Source of the DNA: Gramella sp. MT6
Lineage (GTDB): Bacteria > Bacteroidota > Bacteroidia > Flavobacteriales > Flavobacteriaceae
Direction: 5' to 3'
Length of the DNA: 64,000 nucleotides
Assembly (NCBI RefSeq): GCF_019357415.1
Contig: NZ_CP048410.1
Location: 248,001-312,000 of the forward strand
Shown here: positions 19,451-27,973 of the stretch, piece by piece
Layout: every line of letters begins with the position of its first letter
Numbering within the stretch: the first letter of the stretch is position 1
Position numbers and translations under genes: made by a program
The notes under the pieces: model-generated
What the model was told of the DNA's origin: nothing
Seen by the model: only the letters and a program-made list of their open reading frames with translations
Database searches by the model: none

Positions 19451-19465
19451 GTTGTAGTACACAAC
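19451..19465. promoter_or_regulatory. Candidate operator next to the susC promoter
   Basis: GTTGTAGTACACAAC is a near-palindrome (arms GTTGT and ACAAC, five-base centre) ending one base from the -33 box on the upstream side. That is a usual activator position; the LuxR-type regulator encoded just upstream is the obvious candidate to bind it. Confidence 0.35.
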
Positions 19466-19612
19466 TGCTACTTCAACTCAAAATAAGCATTAATTGACTT
19501 ATTTACAAGTTGTTACAGTTTTATTGAAGTAGCTTTTTAAGGAAATTTTTTAGGTATGATGTAGTAATGTAGTAGTGTTTTTTTGATAATTTTTGACAGT
19601 ATTATTAAGAAT

Positions 19613-22354
19613 TCAAAAATTCTTAATTAAAAATTTTGTCAAATTCACATCACTGTCCAGGTCCATCTTCTTTCTTAATCTATAACGATGTACCTCTACC
19701 CCTCTTACCGAAATCCCCATAAGTGGAGCGATCTCTTTGGAGGTTAAATTCATCTTTAAATAAGAACAGAGTTTAAGATCCTTACTGGTTAATTTTGGAT
19801 ATTTCTCCAGCACATCTTTAAAGAAATCTTCGTGCACCTCATTAAAATTCGTTTCGAAAACCTTCCATTCGTCCTTGTTCTTTACCGCATTATTGATCTT
19901 GGTCATGATATGCTTCAAACGGAACTGATTGGAAAATTTATTCTTATCCTTATTCAATTCACCTTGAATTTCCATTAGGACCTCATTTTTCTTTGCCGCC
20001 ATCATAGTGGTATTGGCAAGTTCCTTTCTTTTAAGATCAATTTCATTCATTAACCTTTCCTTTTCTATACGATTCAATCTTTCGGCATGTTCTTTTTCAA
20101 ATTTGGCTTCCAATTGCAGTTGGTGCTTTTTAAGTTTTTGTTTATTCAACCAATAGACCAGGAAAAAGATAGAGAGCCCAATTAAAATATATACAAACTT
20201 CATAGGTAGGGAAAGATACCATGGTGGAGAAATAGAAAAATTATAAGTAGCAATCGTTTCTTTATTATTCCCACTTCCCTTCGCATTAAGCCTCAAATTA
20301 TAATCTCCATGTTCCAGGTTTCTGAAGGTAAGGAGCCCGGAATTCACCTGGCCCGTAATAGTTTCCTCGCCTTCCAGTGAATAAATTAATTCTGTGGCGC
20401 TTGAAACCGGCAAGCCAACTCTAACTTTTATATTCTTAGATGAATTAAAAGGAATAAGCGGTGAACCAGATAAAGAGTAATTCTTATTATCACCTGCGAA
20501 TTCTTTAAGAAAAGGTTTACTTATCCATTTATCGCCACTAATATCACGCAGTTTATTCAAATTCACCCTGGCAAAACCATCATTTAAAGTAACATAAAAG
20601 ACGGAATCGTTTTCCCGGATAAAGTTTTCATTAGATTTAACCAGTCTTTGATCCAGTTCCTTAGGCCCTACAACAATTCTCTCATCATTAAGATCTGTAA
20701 GAATGATGTGACCGCTATCCCCGTCCACAAACACATAATATTCTGGTCCTTTATAGATAAGCTCTGAACCATTAAATTCCTTAAGGTCATCAAAGTTTTC
20801 AAAATCATCCTGAAACGGATTATATTTATACCAATGATCATTTACATATGCTACAACCTGATTATTTAATTTGTAGATCTTGGGATTATAATTAGACTTT
20901 TCACCTAGTGATCGAATCTTTTCGATCTTTAGATCAGAAAAATTATCATGAGTAACCTTATAAATACCCTCGTAAGGATGAGCTGCCCAGAAGGTTTTAT
21001 TATTCTCGAAAACTATATCCTTAACAGGAAAATTAATTCCTTCCAGTTCCCGGATATTGCCATCATCCCTGTTATATAGACTAATTCCAGTATAATTAGA
21101 AATCAAATACTTGTTCTGGAGGCCTTCTATCTTGTCTATAGAGAAACTACCGGTACGGGTATCAATTGGTAAAAACCTGTTATTTGATATCTCATAAATT
21201 CCCGTATTATGATTAGCGTATAGAACTCCATCTATAGCTTCGAGATTCCAGGTATGATCCTCGGCGTTCTCAATTAATTCCAGCTCTGACTCTGAAAAAC
21301 TATACACTCCGGTATTACTTGCTAAAAAATAATCGCCATTATAATTCAATAGGTCATAAACAGCGCCCAGCTCCCCTGAGCTATCTGTATAAAAACTTAC
21401 AGGAGCCTTAAGTTCAACAATATCGACACCCTTATCCAGGGCAAGCCAGAGCTTTTCATTAAAATAGGCCATACCCAAGACCGTATTATTCTGTAGGCCT
21501 GAAGTACGATTATAGATGTGGAAACTATGATTCTCCAGATCATATTGAACGATTCCATCTTTAATGGTTCCTAAAATAATTTCAGTAGAACTTATGGGAA
21601 GTATATGATTTAGTTCAGACCTATTAAGAAGTTCATTCAATTTTTGACCGGTGATCTTTTTTACTTTTTTGTCATAATAAACATACAGCGATTCCTTACC
21701 GGCAATAAACAAAGTATCTTTATATGCTTCAATATCTATTATACTAACACCCTCTAATATTTTAAGATCCCCTTCTAATGGTCTGCTTATTCCATCATTG
21801 TCCAAGTAAGCTAACCCCTGCATCCTTGGAGCATAGATCAATCTATCTTTGAATGTTCCTAATGCGGTTGTTACAAGATCCTCAACTTTCGTGATCCTAT
21901 CATTCTCATACTTATATACAGCACCAAATGACCTGAAATATATAGCATCTTGATGAGCAATAATCTCCCAGAATTCATCACTTTGCATATTATATTCCTG
22001 CATCAAGGGAGTAAGGGAATTATACTTCATTTCCCCATTGTGTGCGGTATCCCAATACCCAAATTCCTGGTAAGACCCTGTGTAAATTCTGTCATTATGA
22101 GGGTAAACAGATCTGATGATGGATTGACTCTCCAATGGAAATAACTCCCAGTTGATTCCGTCAAAAACAAGTAAGCCCTGGTTATTCGCACTATATATAA
22201 CTCCCCTTTCATCTACCGCAATATCCCAGTTTTGACTAGCTGCAGAGTAATCTGAAGGTGAATAATTCTGTATAGGTGGTACAAGCTCCTGAGAATAAGT
22301 CTTACCTACAAGTAAACCCATTAAAATCAAGCACCTAAGAGCCTTGTAAATCAT
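19613..22354 (-). CDS. Membrane-spanning beta-propeller sensor with cytoplasmic LuxR-type DNA-binding domain (SusR-like)
   Basis: The 913-residue protein has a signal peptide or N-terminal anchor, a long periplasmic beta-propeller of Reg_prop-type repeats (about 30-620), a Y_Y_Y-like Ig domain (about 630-705), a transmembrane helix (about 713-735, KFVYILIGLSIFFLVYWL), a coiled coil rich in Lys/Glu (about 737-800) and a C-terminal LuxR-type helix-turn-helix (about 850-913, LTSKEIAPLMGISVRGVEVHRYRLRKKM). There is no histidine kinase or receiver domain, so unlike hybrid two-component PUL sensors it would couple glycan sensing directly to DNA binding from the inner membrane. It precedes susC on the same strand with a 228-base gap and is expected to control this locus. 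Confidence 0.85.
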   Translation of the reverse strand: MIYKALRCLILMGLLVGKTYSQELVPPIQNYSPSDYSAASQNWDIAVDERGVIYSANNQGLLVFDGINWELFPLESQSIIRSVYPHNDRIYTGSYQEFGYWDTAHNGEMKYNSLTPLMQEYNMQSDEFWEIIAHQDAIYFRSFGAVYKYENDRITKVEDLVTTALGTFKDRLIYAPRMQGLAYLDNDGISRPLEGDLKILEGVSIIDIEAYKDTLFIAGKESLYVYYDKKVKKITGQKLNELLNRSELNHILPISSTEIILGTIKDGIVQYDLENHSFHIYNRTSGLQNNTVLGMAYFNEKLWLALDKGVDIVELKAPVSFYTDSSGELGAVYDLLNYNGDYFLASNTGVYSFSESELELIENAEDHTWNLEAIDGVLYANHNTGIYEISNNRFLPIDTRTGSFSIDKIEGLQNKYLISNYTGISLYNRDDGNIRELEGINFPVKDIVFENNKTFWAAHPYEGIYKVTHDNFSDLKIEKIRSLGEKSNYNPKIYKLNNQVVAYVNDHWYKYNPFQDDFENFDDLKEFNGSELIYKGPEYYVFVDGDSGHIILTDLNDERIVVGPKELDQRLVKSNENFIRENDSVFYVTLNDGFARVNLNKLRDISGDKWISKPFLKEFAGDNKNYSLSGSPLIPFNSSKNIKVRVGLPVSSATELIYSLEGEETITGQVNSGLLTFRNLEHGDYNLRLNAKGSGNNKETIATYNFSISPPWYLSLPMKFVYILIGLSIFFLVYWLNKQKLKKHQLQLEAKFEKEHAERLNRIEKERLMNEIDLKRKELANTTMMAAKKNEVLMEIQGELNKDKNKFSNQFRLKHIMTKINNAVKNKDEWKVFETNFNEVHEDFFKDVLEKYPKLTSKDLKLCSYLKMNLTSKEIAPLMGISVRGVEVHRYRLRKKMDLDSDVNLTKFLIKNF

Positions 22355-22408
22355 AATGTATATAGATTTGTGCAGTTATTGAGCAGGTGAAAATTAATAA
22401 TTTTGAAC

Positions 22409-22427
22409 GAAAACTTTCGTAGTTTTC
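22409..22427. promoter_or_regulatory. Palindromic candidate operator in the regulator/sulfatase divergent region
   Basis: Arms GAAAACT (22409-22415) and AGTTTTC (22421-22427) are perfect complements with a 5-base spacer, placed about 20 bases before the sulfatase start and about 55 before the regulator start. The position fits a shared operator; nothing else about it is known. Confidence 0.3.
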
Positions 22428-22445
22428 CATTTTAAAATTTAGCTC

Positions 22446-24140
22446 ATGGATAAAATTTCAATTCCTTCCATCTTATTAGGTCTTATATTACTGATTTTTC
22501 CAACCATCATAAGTTGTGGAAATAAAAAAGAAGAAGATTCAGAGAAAATAGATAAACCTCAAAAGCCTAATATCGTTTTTATAATGAGCGATGATCATGC
22601 GGCACAGGCCATAAGCGCCTACGGTCATCCCGTAAGCCAACTGGCACCAACTCCAAATATTGACCGTATAGCAAATAATGGTGCTAAATTCCTGAATAAT
22701 TTTTGTACCAATTCAATTTGCGGACCTAGCAGGGCTGTAATTCTAACTGGGAAATTCAGCCATATAAACGGTTTTAGAATGAACGGGGAGATTTTTGATG
22801 GCTCCCAGCCCACCTTACCTAAATTTCTTAAGAAAGCCGGATACCAAACTGCCATCGTTGGGAAATGGCATCTTCATGGCAGGCCACAGGGATTTGATTA
22901 CTGGAATATTTTAAATGATCAGGGAAATTATTACAACCCGGAATTCATTCATCAAAATGATACCACCATCGTAAATGGATATGCCACAGATATCATTACT
23001 GATATGGGAATAGACTGGATGGAAACTAAAAGAAAGAAAGATGAACCATTTTTTCTAATGGTACATCATAAAGCACCTCATAGAAACTGGATGCCTCCAA
23101 TTAAGCATATTAATACCTATGATTCGACTACCTTTCCGCTACCCGAGACCTACTTTTCTAAACATGAGGGTCAAATAGCAGCACAGCAGCAACTGCAAAC
23201 TGTATATGAAGACATGTATGAGGGTCATGATCTTAAAATGACCGTAGCTAAAGGAAGTGATTCCTTAAGACATAATCCCTGGACCTCAGATTTCGACAGG
23301 ATGACCAAAGAGCAAAGAAAAGCCTGGGATGATGCTTACAGGCCTAAGAATGATGCCTTTCACGATGCAAAACTTACAGGCCGGGAACTTGCTGAATGGA
23401 AAGGACAGAGGTACCTGAGAGATTATATGGGTACCGTTGCTGCAGTGGATGAAGGAGTTGGTAAAATCCTTGATTATCTTGAAGAAAACAATCTAACTGA
23501 AAATACCATTATAGTATATACTACAGACCAGGGCTTCTATCTAGGTGAAAAAGGATTTTTTGACAAACGTTTCATGTATGAAGAATCACTCGCCATGCCT
23601 TTATTAATGCAGTATCCACCATCTATTGAAAAAGGAACTACCATTGAGGCACTCACCCAAAACCTGGATTTTGCACCAACATTCCTGGATTTTGCAGGAG
23701 CTGAAATCCCAGGATCCATGCAAGGAAAATCACTAAAACCATTGTTAACAAATAATAGTAATACAGGGGAATTCAGAGATGCAGTTTATTATCACTATTA
23801 CGATTTCCCAGCATTTCATATGGTAAAAAGGCATTATGGCGTAAGAACTGAAAGATACAAGCTCATACATTTCTATGACGATATCGATACCTGGGAACTT
23901 TATGATCTAAAGAAAGATCCTCAGGAAGAAAATAATCTCTATGGTGATCCTGAATATGCTGAAATTCAAAAAAATCTTCATGATGAGCTAGAAGAACTAC
24001 AAAGGAAATATGAAGTTACCGAAAAGGAATTTCAAACGACTCCAAAGGAAAAAGTTGATCAGGCCTACAGAAATTTTGCACGCTTAGCCGGAGAAAATCC
24101 GGAAACTTATCCCAAGGAAAAATCTATAGAGGTCGATTAA
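22446..24140 (+). CDS. Family S1 sulfatase lipoprotein (N-acetylglucosamine-6-sulfatase-like)
   Basis: The 564-residue protein has lipobox cysteine C24 (TIISC). The formylglycine motif is C92-G-P-S-R, converted by an anaerobic or aerobic maturase that is not in this window, followed by LTGK. Metal-binding residues are visible in FIMSDDHA (D49, D50) and TTDQGFYLGEKG. A C-terminal sulfatase subdomain contains YHYYDFPAFHMVKRHYGVRT, common in subfamilies acting on GlcNAc-6-sulfate or related sugars. It is divergent from the regulator. This raises the possibility that the natural substrate of the locus is sulfated, or that a separate sulfated glycan is handled; the motif does not settle which. Confidence 0.88.
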   Translation: MDKISIPSILLGLILLIFPTIISCGNKKEEDSEKIDKPQKPNIVFIMSDDHAAQAISAYGHPVSQLAPTPNIDRIANNGAKFLNNFCTNSICGPSRAVILTGKFSHINGFRMNGEIFDGSQPTLPKFLKKAGYQTAIVGKWHLHGRPQGFDYWNILNDQGNYYNPEFIHQNDTTIVNGYATDIITDMGIDWMETKRKKDEPFFLMVHHKAPHRNWMPPIKHINTYDSTTFPLPETYFSKHEGQIAAQQQLQTVYEDMYEGHDLKMTVAKGSDSLRHNPWTSDFDRMTKEQRKAWDDAYRPKNDAFHDAKLTGRELAEWKGQRYLRDYMGTVAAVDEGVGKILDYLEENNLTENTIIVYTTDQGFYLGEKGFFDKRFMYEESLAMPLLMQYPPSIEKGTTIEALTQNLDFAPTFLDFAGAEIPGSMQGKSLKPLLTNNSNTGEFRDAVYYHYYDFPAFHMVKRHYGVRTERYKLIHFYDDIDTWELYDLKKDPQEENNLYGDPEYAEIQKNLHDELEELQRKYEVTEKEFQTTPKEKVDQAYRNFARLAGENPETYPKEKSIEVD

Positions 24141-24192
24141 GTTCATTTTCAGACCAAAAGAGTTCAATCTAAAATAAAATTACCTATTTATT

Positions 24193-24229
24193 AATTGGAA
24201 TTTTTCCTAATTTTGGAAAAATTCCAATT
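24193..24229 (+). promoter_or_regulatory. Perfect 15-bp inverted repeat with a -7 box in its loop, before the radical SAM DNA-repair gene
   Basis: AATTGGAATTTTTCC (24193-24207) and GGAAAAATTCCAATT (24215-24229) are exact complements with a 7-base loop. The loop plus the next base reads TAATTTTG, an exact -7 box (24208-24215); no good -33 TTTG is seen. The repeat ends 2 bases before the start codon. It is best read as an operator over the core promoter, or as an RNA hairpin hiding the start if transcription begins further upstream. Confidence 0.6.
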
Positions 24230-24231
24230 AT

Positions 24232-25491
24232 ATGGATTTCGACCGAATCAAAGAAAAGCTCAACATACTTGCAGATGCTGCTAAGTATGATGTTTCTTGC
24301 TCAAGTAGCGGAAGCAAAAGAAAGAACACCAATAAGGGTCTTGGAGATTCTTCGGGGATGGGAATATGCCATTCTTATACCCAGGATGGCCGCTGCGTAT
24401 CCCTGCTTAAGATCCTTCTTACCAATCACTGCATATTCGATTGTGCCTATTGCGTAACCAGGAAAAGTAATGATATTAAGAGAGCGGCATTTAAAGTACA
24501 GGAAGTCGTAGATCTCACCATAAGCTTCTATCGCCGTAATTATATAGAAGGACTTTTTCTTAGTTCCGGAATTTTTAAAAGCCCCGATCATACGATGGAG
24601 CGCTTGATACAGGTTGCCAAAAAACTTCGGTTAGAGGAAAATTTCAACGGTTATATTCATCTTAAAAGTATTCCCGGTGCCAGCGACGAATTAATGCGCG
24701 AAGCCGGACTCTACGCAGACCGTTTGAGCGTAAATATCGAAATACCTACAAAATCAGGATTGAAGCTTCTTGCTCCAGATAAGAAACATGAAGATTTCAT
24801 GAAACCTATGAAAAAGGTTAAGAATGAGATCCTTCAGTATAAAGAAGAATCCCGATTAATAAAAAGCACACCGAAATATGCGCCTGCAGGACAAAGCACA
24901 CAAATGATAGTGGGAGCCACTGGAGAAAGCGATAGGGATATCATGTATTCTTCAGCATTCTTTTATAAGAATTACAATATGAAGAGGGTGTATTATTCAG
25001 GTTATGTACCTATTAGTAACGACCCAAGGCTTCCTGCCATTGGTTCACAGGTTCCAATGCTAAGAGAAAACAGGCTTTACCAAACCGACTGGTTAATGCG
25101 CTTCTACGGGTTTGATGTAAGAGAACTTTTAAATGATGATTTTCTTCACCTGGATATGGATATAGATCCCAAACTTAGCTGGGCATTGCGAAACCGCCAT
25201 CTCTTTCCAGTAGACATCAATCGTATTGATAAACAACTTTTGCTTAGAGTCCCTGGAATAGGCCTAAAGTCTGCTAATAAGATTATTCAGGCCAGGAAAT
25301 ACAGAAAACTTAACTGGGAACATCTTCAAAAAATAGGTATAGCAGCCAACCGGGCAAAATATTTCATAACCTGTGATTCAAGAGAGAAAGAATTAAAAGA
25401 TCATTCCAGTGAAAGATTAAAACAGATCATTCTAAAAAATTCAAATAGTAAATACTCCAAAGATTTAAGTCCGCAATTAAGTTTATTCTAA
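24232..25491 (+). CDS. Radical SAM protein linked to DNA modification/repair (TIGR03916-like)
   Basis: The 419-residue protein has the radical SAM cluster cysteines C67, C71 and C74 (HCIFDCAYC), a barrel to about residue 320, and a C-terminal helix-hairpin-helix DNA-binding motif (about 335-380, LLRVPGIGLKSANKIIQAR). This is the layout of a conserved family called putative DNA modification/repair radical SAM protein, genetically tied to uracil-DNA-glycosylase-like partners. No substrate is established as far as I know. Its stop overlaps the next start by one base (TAATG), so the pair is translationally coupled. The start at 24232 is backed by the motif spacing and the inverted repeat that ends just before it. 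Confidence 0.88.
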   Translation: MDFDRIKEKLNILADAAKYDVSCSSSGSKRKNTNKGLGDSSGMGICHSYTQDGRCVSLLKILLTNHCIFDCAYCVTRKSNDIKRAAFKVQEVVDLTISFYRRNYIEGLFLSSGIFKSPDHTMERLIQVAKKLRLEENFNGYIHLKSIPGASDELMREAGLYADRLSVNIEIPTKSGLKLLAPDKKHEDFMKPMKKVKNEILQYKEESRLIKSTPKYAPAGQSTQMIVGATGESDRDIMYSSAFFYKNYNMKRVYYSGYVPISNDPRLPAIGSQVPMLRENRLYQTDWLMRFYGFDVRELLNDDFLHLDMDIDPKLSWALRNRHLFPVDINRIDKQLLLRVPGIGLKSANKIIQARKYRKLNWEHLQKIGIAANRAKYFITCDSREKELKDHSSERLKQIILKNSNSKYSKDLSPQLSLF

Positions 25492-26267
25492 TGGCCGATA
25501 TAGTTTTAAAATATGATGGTAGTTTTATGGGGTTTCTTACCTGCATCTTCACTGCTTATGAGCAGAAGCTGAAAATAGTAGAAATAGTGCCTGCTGGAGA
25601 AGATCAAATTCAATTATTTAGCGAACCTCTCGATATTATTACGGATGAGCAAAAAGCCTTGCGAGTTTTAAAAGCCTTAAAATCTAAGGTCAGCAAGACT
25701 GGCATGATCAGGATAAAATGGTCATTTCTCAGCGAAGCACCTGGAATAGAAATGAAATTATATGACATGATCTGTAATATCTTTTCGAACAAGAAAAAGG
25801 TTGATACAGATTATTCACATCCTTCAGTTTTATACATCACCGATATTGCAAAGCAGGTAGGCAGAGAAAAACATAGAATGGAAGCCTTTGTAAGGTTCAG
25901 GCTAACAAAAGACGATATCTATTTTGCTATCATTGAGCCAGATTTCAATGTTCTGCCTATCATTATTAAACATTTCAAAAGCAGATACGCAGATCAGAAA
26001 TGGCTTATCTATGATATAAAGCGAAAATTTGGAGCATATTACGACCTACATAATACCGAATATGTGTCTATGGAGCTACCTGAAGATATAGGTATTTCTG
26101 GCGGAAATCTGGAATATTTTGATACGGGTGAAATTTATTTTCAGAAATTATGGAAGGAATATTTTGATTCCACAAACATCAAAAGCCGAGTAAACATGCG
26201 GCTTCATGTACAACATGTACCCAAACGATATTGGAAATATTTAAGTGAAAAGAGTGCTTTTACATAA
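25491..26267 (+). CDS. Partner of the radical SAM protein, putative DNA metabolism protein (TIGR03915/DUF4130-like)
   Basis: The 258-residue protein resembles the family always found next to the radical SAM protein above: an N-terminal part starting YDGSFMGFLTCIFTAYE, then a long region with VGREKHRMEAFVRFRLTKDDIYFAIIEPDFNVLPII and the ending RLHVQHVPKRYWKYLSEK. No signal peptide or membrane helix is seen, so it should be cytoplasmic. In other bacteria this family can be fused to a uracil-DNA-glycosylase-like domain; here no such domain is present in the 258 residues. Its biochemical role is unknown; gene pairing points to DNA lesion or base handling. Confidence 0.82.
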   Translation: MADIVLKYDGSFMGFLTCIFTAYEQKLKIVEIVPAGEDQIQLFSEPLDIITDEQKALRVLKALKSKVSKTGMIRIKWSFLSEAPGIEMKLYDMICNIFSNKKKVDTDYSHPSVLYITDIAKQVGREKHRMEAFVRFRLTKDDIYFAIIEPDFNVLPIIIKHFKSRYADQKWLIYDIKRKFGAYYDLHNTEYVSMELPEDIGISGGNLEYFDTGEIYFQKLWKEYFDSTNIKSRVNMRLHVQHVPKRYWKYLSEKSAFT

Positions 26268-26287
26268 TTAAAATTTGTTTAACTTTG
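26257..26287 (+). promoter_or_regulatory. Promoter of the first acidic lipoprotein gene
   Basis: TAACTTTG (26280-26287) is an exact -7 box; the -33 region is only CTTT (26257-26260, 19 bases upstream). Transcription would start near 26294, about 20 bases before the ATG at 26316. Confidence 0.45.
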
Positions 26288-26315
26288 TCGCTTCAACTAA
26301 TTAAACAATTTAACA

Positions 26316-26567
26316 ATGAAAAAATTATTCTTACTATTTGCTGTTGCAACAATGTCTCTTTCTATCTACTCTTGTAGAGAAACAACTGAGGAAAAAACCG
26401 AAGAAGCTGTAGAATCTATGGGTGAAGATGTAGAAAACGCTGCTGAAGAAGCAGGTAATGAAATGGAAGAAGCTGGTGAGGACGTAGAAGCTGCTGCTGA
26501 GAACGCAGAAAACGAAATGGAACAAGAAGTAGAAGAAGAAGTTAACGAAACTGACGATAACGCTTAA
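26316..26567 (+). CDS. Small acidic Ala/Glu-rich lipoprotein
   Basis: The 83-residue protein has a lipoprotein signal ending at C20 (LSIYSC). The mature 63 residues are almost only Glu, Ala, Asp, Asn, Val and Met in heptad-like repeats (EEAGNEMEEAGEDVEAAAENA), predicted as one long, strongly negative amphipathic helix. No family with known function is recognised. The signal RETTEEKTEEA is almost the same in the next gene, so the two are tandem paralogues. Such proteins in Bacteroidota may act as envelope stress or ion-buffering factors, but this is a guess. It has its own promoter and a strong terminator. Confidence 0.8.
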   Translation: MKKLFLLFAVATMSLSIYSCRETTEEKTEEAVESMGEDVENAAEEAGNEMEEAGEDVEAAAENAENEMEQEVEEEVNETDDNA

Positions 26568-26589
26568 TCATCTTCTTTCTGATAAGATT

Positions 26590-26621
26590 AAAGGTCATTC
26601 CTAAAGGGATGGCCTTTTTTT
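26590..26621 (+). terminator. Terminator after the first acidic lipoprotein gene
   Basis: AAGGTCATTCC (26591-26601) pairs with GGGATGGCCTT (26606-26616) through 11 pairs, two of them G-U, around a TAAA loop, followed by a run of seven T. Confidence 0.85.
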
Positions 26622-26643
26622 AATTAATTTAAATTCTATACTT

Positions 26644-26889
26644 ATGAAAAAATCAGTGATCTTAATTATGGCTGCTATTTTCAGCCTTTCAATTTACTCA
26701 TGCAGAGAAACTACTCAGGAAAAAACTGAAGAAGCTGCAAAAGCTATTGGTGAGGACATCGAGGCCGGAGCAAAAAAAGCCGGAGAAAAAATTGAAGAGG
26801 GTGCCGAAAAAGTAGAACAGGAAATCGACGAAGAGATCCACGAAACAGATGATGTAAATGGTGAAGAAGCAACCGATGATGCTGCTTAA
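26644..26889 (+). CDS. Small Ala/Glu/Lys-rich lipoprotein, paralogue of the preceding gene
   Basis: The 81-residue protein has lipobox cysteine C20 in the same LSIYSC context and begins its mature part with RETTQEKTEEAAKAIGED, nearly identical to its neighbour. In contrast, its middle is lysine-containing (EAGAKKAGEKIEEGAEKVEQEI), making a mixed-charge amphipathic helix, with an acidic tail. The arrangement of A-x-K-A-G-E-K-I-E repeats resembles YtxH/late-embryogenesis-like helices, though I do not claim homology. It is separated from its paralogue by a terminator and so may be independently expressed. Confidence 0.78.
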   Translation: MKKSVILIMAAIFSLSIYSCRETTQEKTEEAAKAIGEDIEAGAKKAGEKIEEGAEKVEQEIDEEIHETDDVNGEEATDDAA

Positions 26890-26912
26890 TTTCTAAATAT
26901 CATTCAATATAT

Positions 26913-26941
26913 AAAGCGAAGTTCTACTTCGCTTTTTTTAT
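26913..26941. terminator. Bidirectional terminator between convergent genes
   Basis: AAAGCGAAG (26913-26921) and CTTCGCTTT (26927-26935) form a perfect 9-bp stem with a 5-base loop and a long T run on the plus strand; the minus strand has a weaker A/T tail. It serves the lipoprotein gene and possibly the polyprenyl synthase. Confidence 0.85.
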
Positions 26942-27915
26942 TTTTTACGCTCAATAACATAATTTACCATGAGCTCCAGACTATCCCGATATTCAGACCT
27001 GGGATAATCTTCGAGGATCAGCAAGGCTTCCTTCTGGAATTCCTTCATACGTTTTACCGCGTAATCAAGCCCCCCATTATTGCGCACAAATTCAATAACT
27101 TCTTTTACCTTGCCCCTGTCTTTGTTATGATTCTTTACTGAATTTATCACCCAGTCCCTATCCTTCTTAGAAACCTTATTCAAGGTATAGATCAACGGCA
27201 GTGTCATTTTCTGCTCTTTAATATCTATTCCGGTAGGCTTACCAATCTTTTCAGTTCCGTAATCAAATAGGTCATCTTTGATCTGAAAAGCCATCCCGAT
27301 AAGCTCACCAAACCTTCTCATTTTAGCGATCTCATCACTATCGGGCTTTACAGAAGCCGCTCCCAGACTGCAACAAGCTGCGATAAGGGTAGCAGTTTTT
27401 TGACGAATTATATCATAGTAAACTGCTTCGGTTATATCCAGCCTTCGAGCTTTTTCGATCTGAAGCAATTCGCCTTCACTCATTTCTTTAACCGCAACCG
27501 ATATGATCTTTAAAAGATCAAAATCATTATTATCTATAGACAATAAAAGTCCCTTAGAAAGGAGATAATCTCCCACCAGTACTGCGATCTTATTTTTCCA
27601 TAAAGCGTTAATACTGAAGAAACCTCTTCTACGGTTAGAATCATCCACAACATCGTCATGCACTAGAGTTGCAGTGTGAATAAGCTCAATTACCGACGCA
27701 CCGCGATATGTCCTTTCATTTACACTTCCATCTGAAACCATTTTGGCCACAAGAAATACGAACATAGGGCGCATTTGCTTACCCTTGCGGTTAACTATAT
27801 AATGAGTAATTCTATTAAGAAGCGCAACTTTGGAAGACATGGATTCGAAGAACTTTTTCTCAAAAAGTTCCATCTCCTTCTGCACGGGAAGTTTTATTTG
27901 GGAAATAACCTTCAT
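26938..27915 (-). CDS. ispB: Polyprenyl (octaprenyl-type) diphosphate synthase
   Basis: The 325-residue protein is an all-helical trans-prenyltransferase. The first aspartate-rich motif is HDDVVDDSNRRRG and the second QIKDDLFDYG; both bind magnesium and the allylic substrate. The residues before the first motif are small, as in long-chain enzymes that make the menaquinone side chain. Length is normal. It is cytoplasmic and feeds quinone synthesis. It is the last of a run of minus-strand genes and ends at the terminator shared with the lipoprotein gene. The symbol is by family resemblance; exact chain length is not deducible. Confidence 0.9.
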   Translation of the reverse strand: MKVISQIKLPVQKEMELFEKKFFESMSSKVALLNRITHYIVNRKGKQMRPMFVFLVAKMVSDGSVNERTYRGASVIELIHTATLVHDDVVDDSNRRRGFFSINALWKNKIAVLVGDYLLSKGLLLSIDNNDFDLLKIISVAVKEMSEGELLQIEKARRLDITEAVYYDIIRQKTATLIAACCSLGAASVKPDSDEIAKMRRFGELIGMAFQIKDDLFDYGTEKIGKPTGIDIKEQKMTLPLIYTLNKVSKKDRDWVINSVKNHNKDRGKVKEVIEFVRNNGGLDYAVKRMKEFQKEALLILEDYPRSEYRDSLELMVNYVIERKK

Positions 27916-27973
27916 AAAGGCCGTAAATATACATATTTATACCGAAGGTTTCCCCGATAAATTAGTAATGAAA

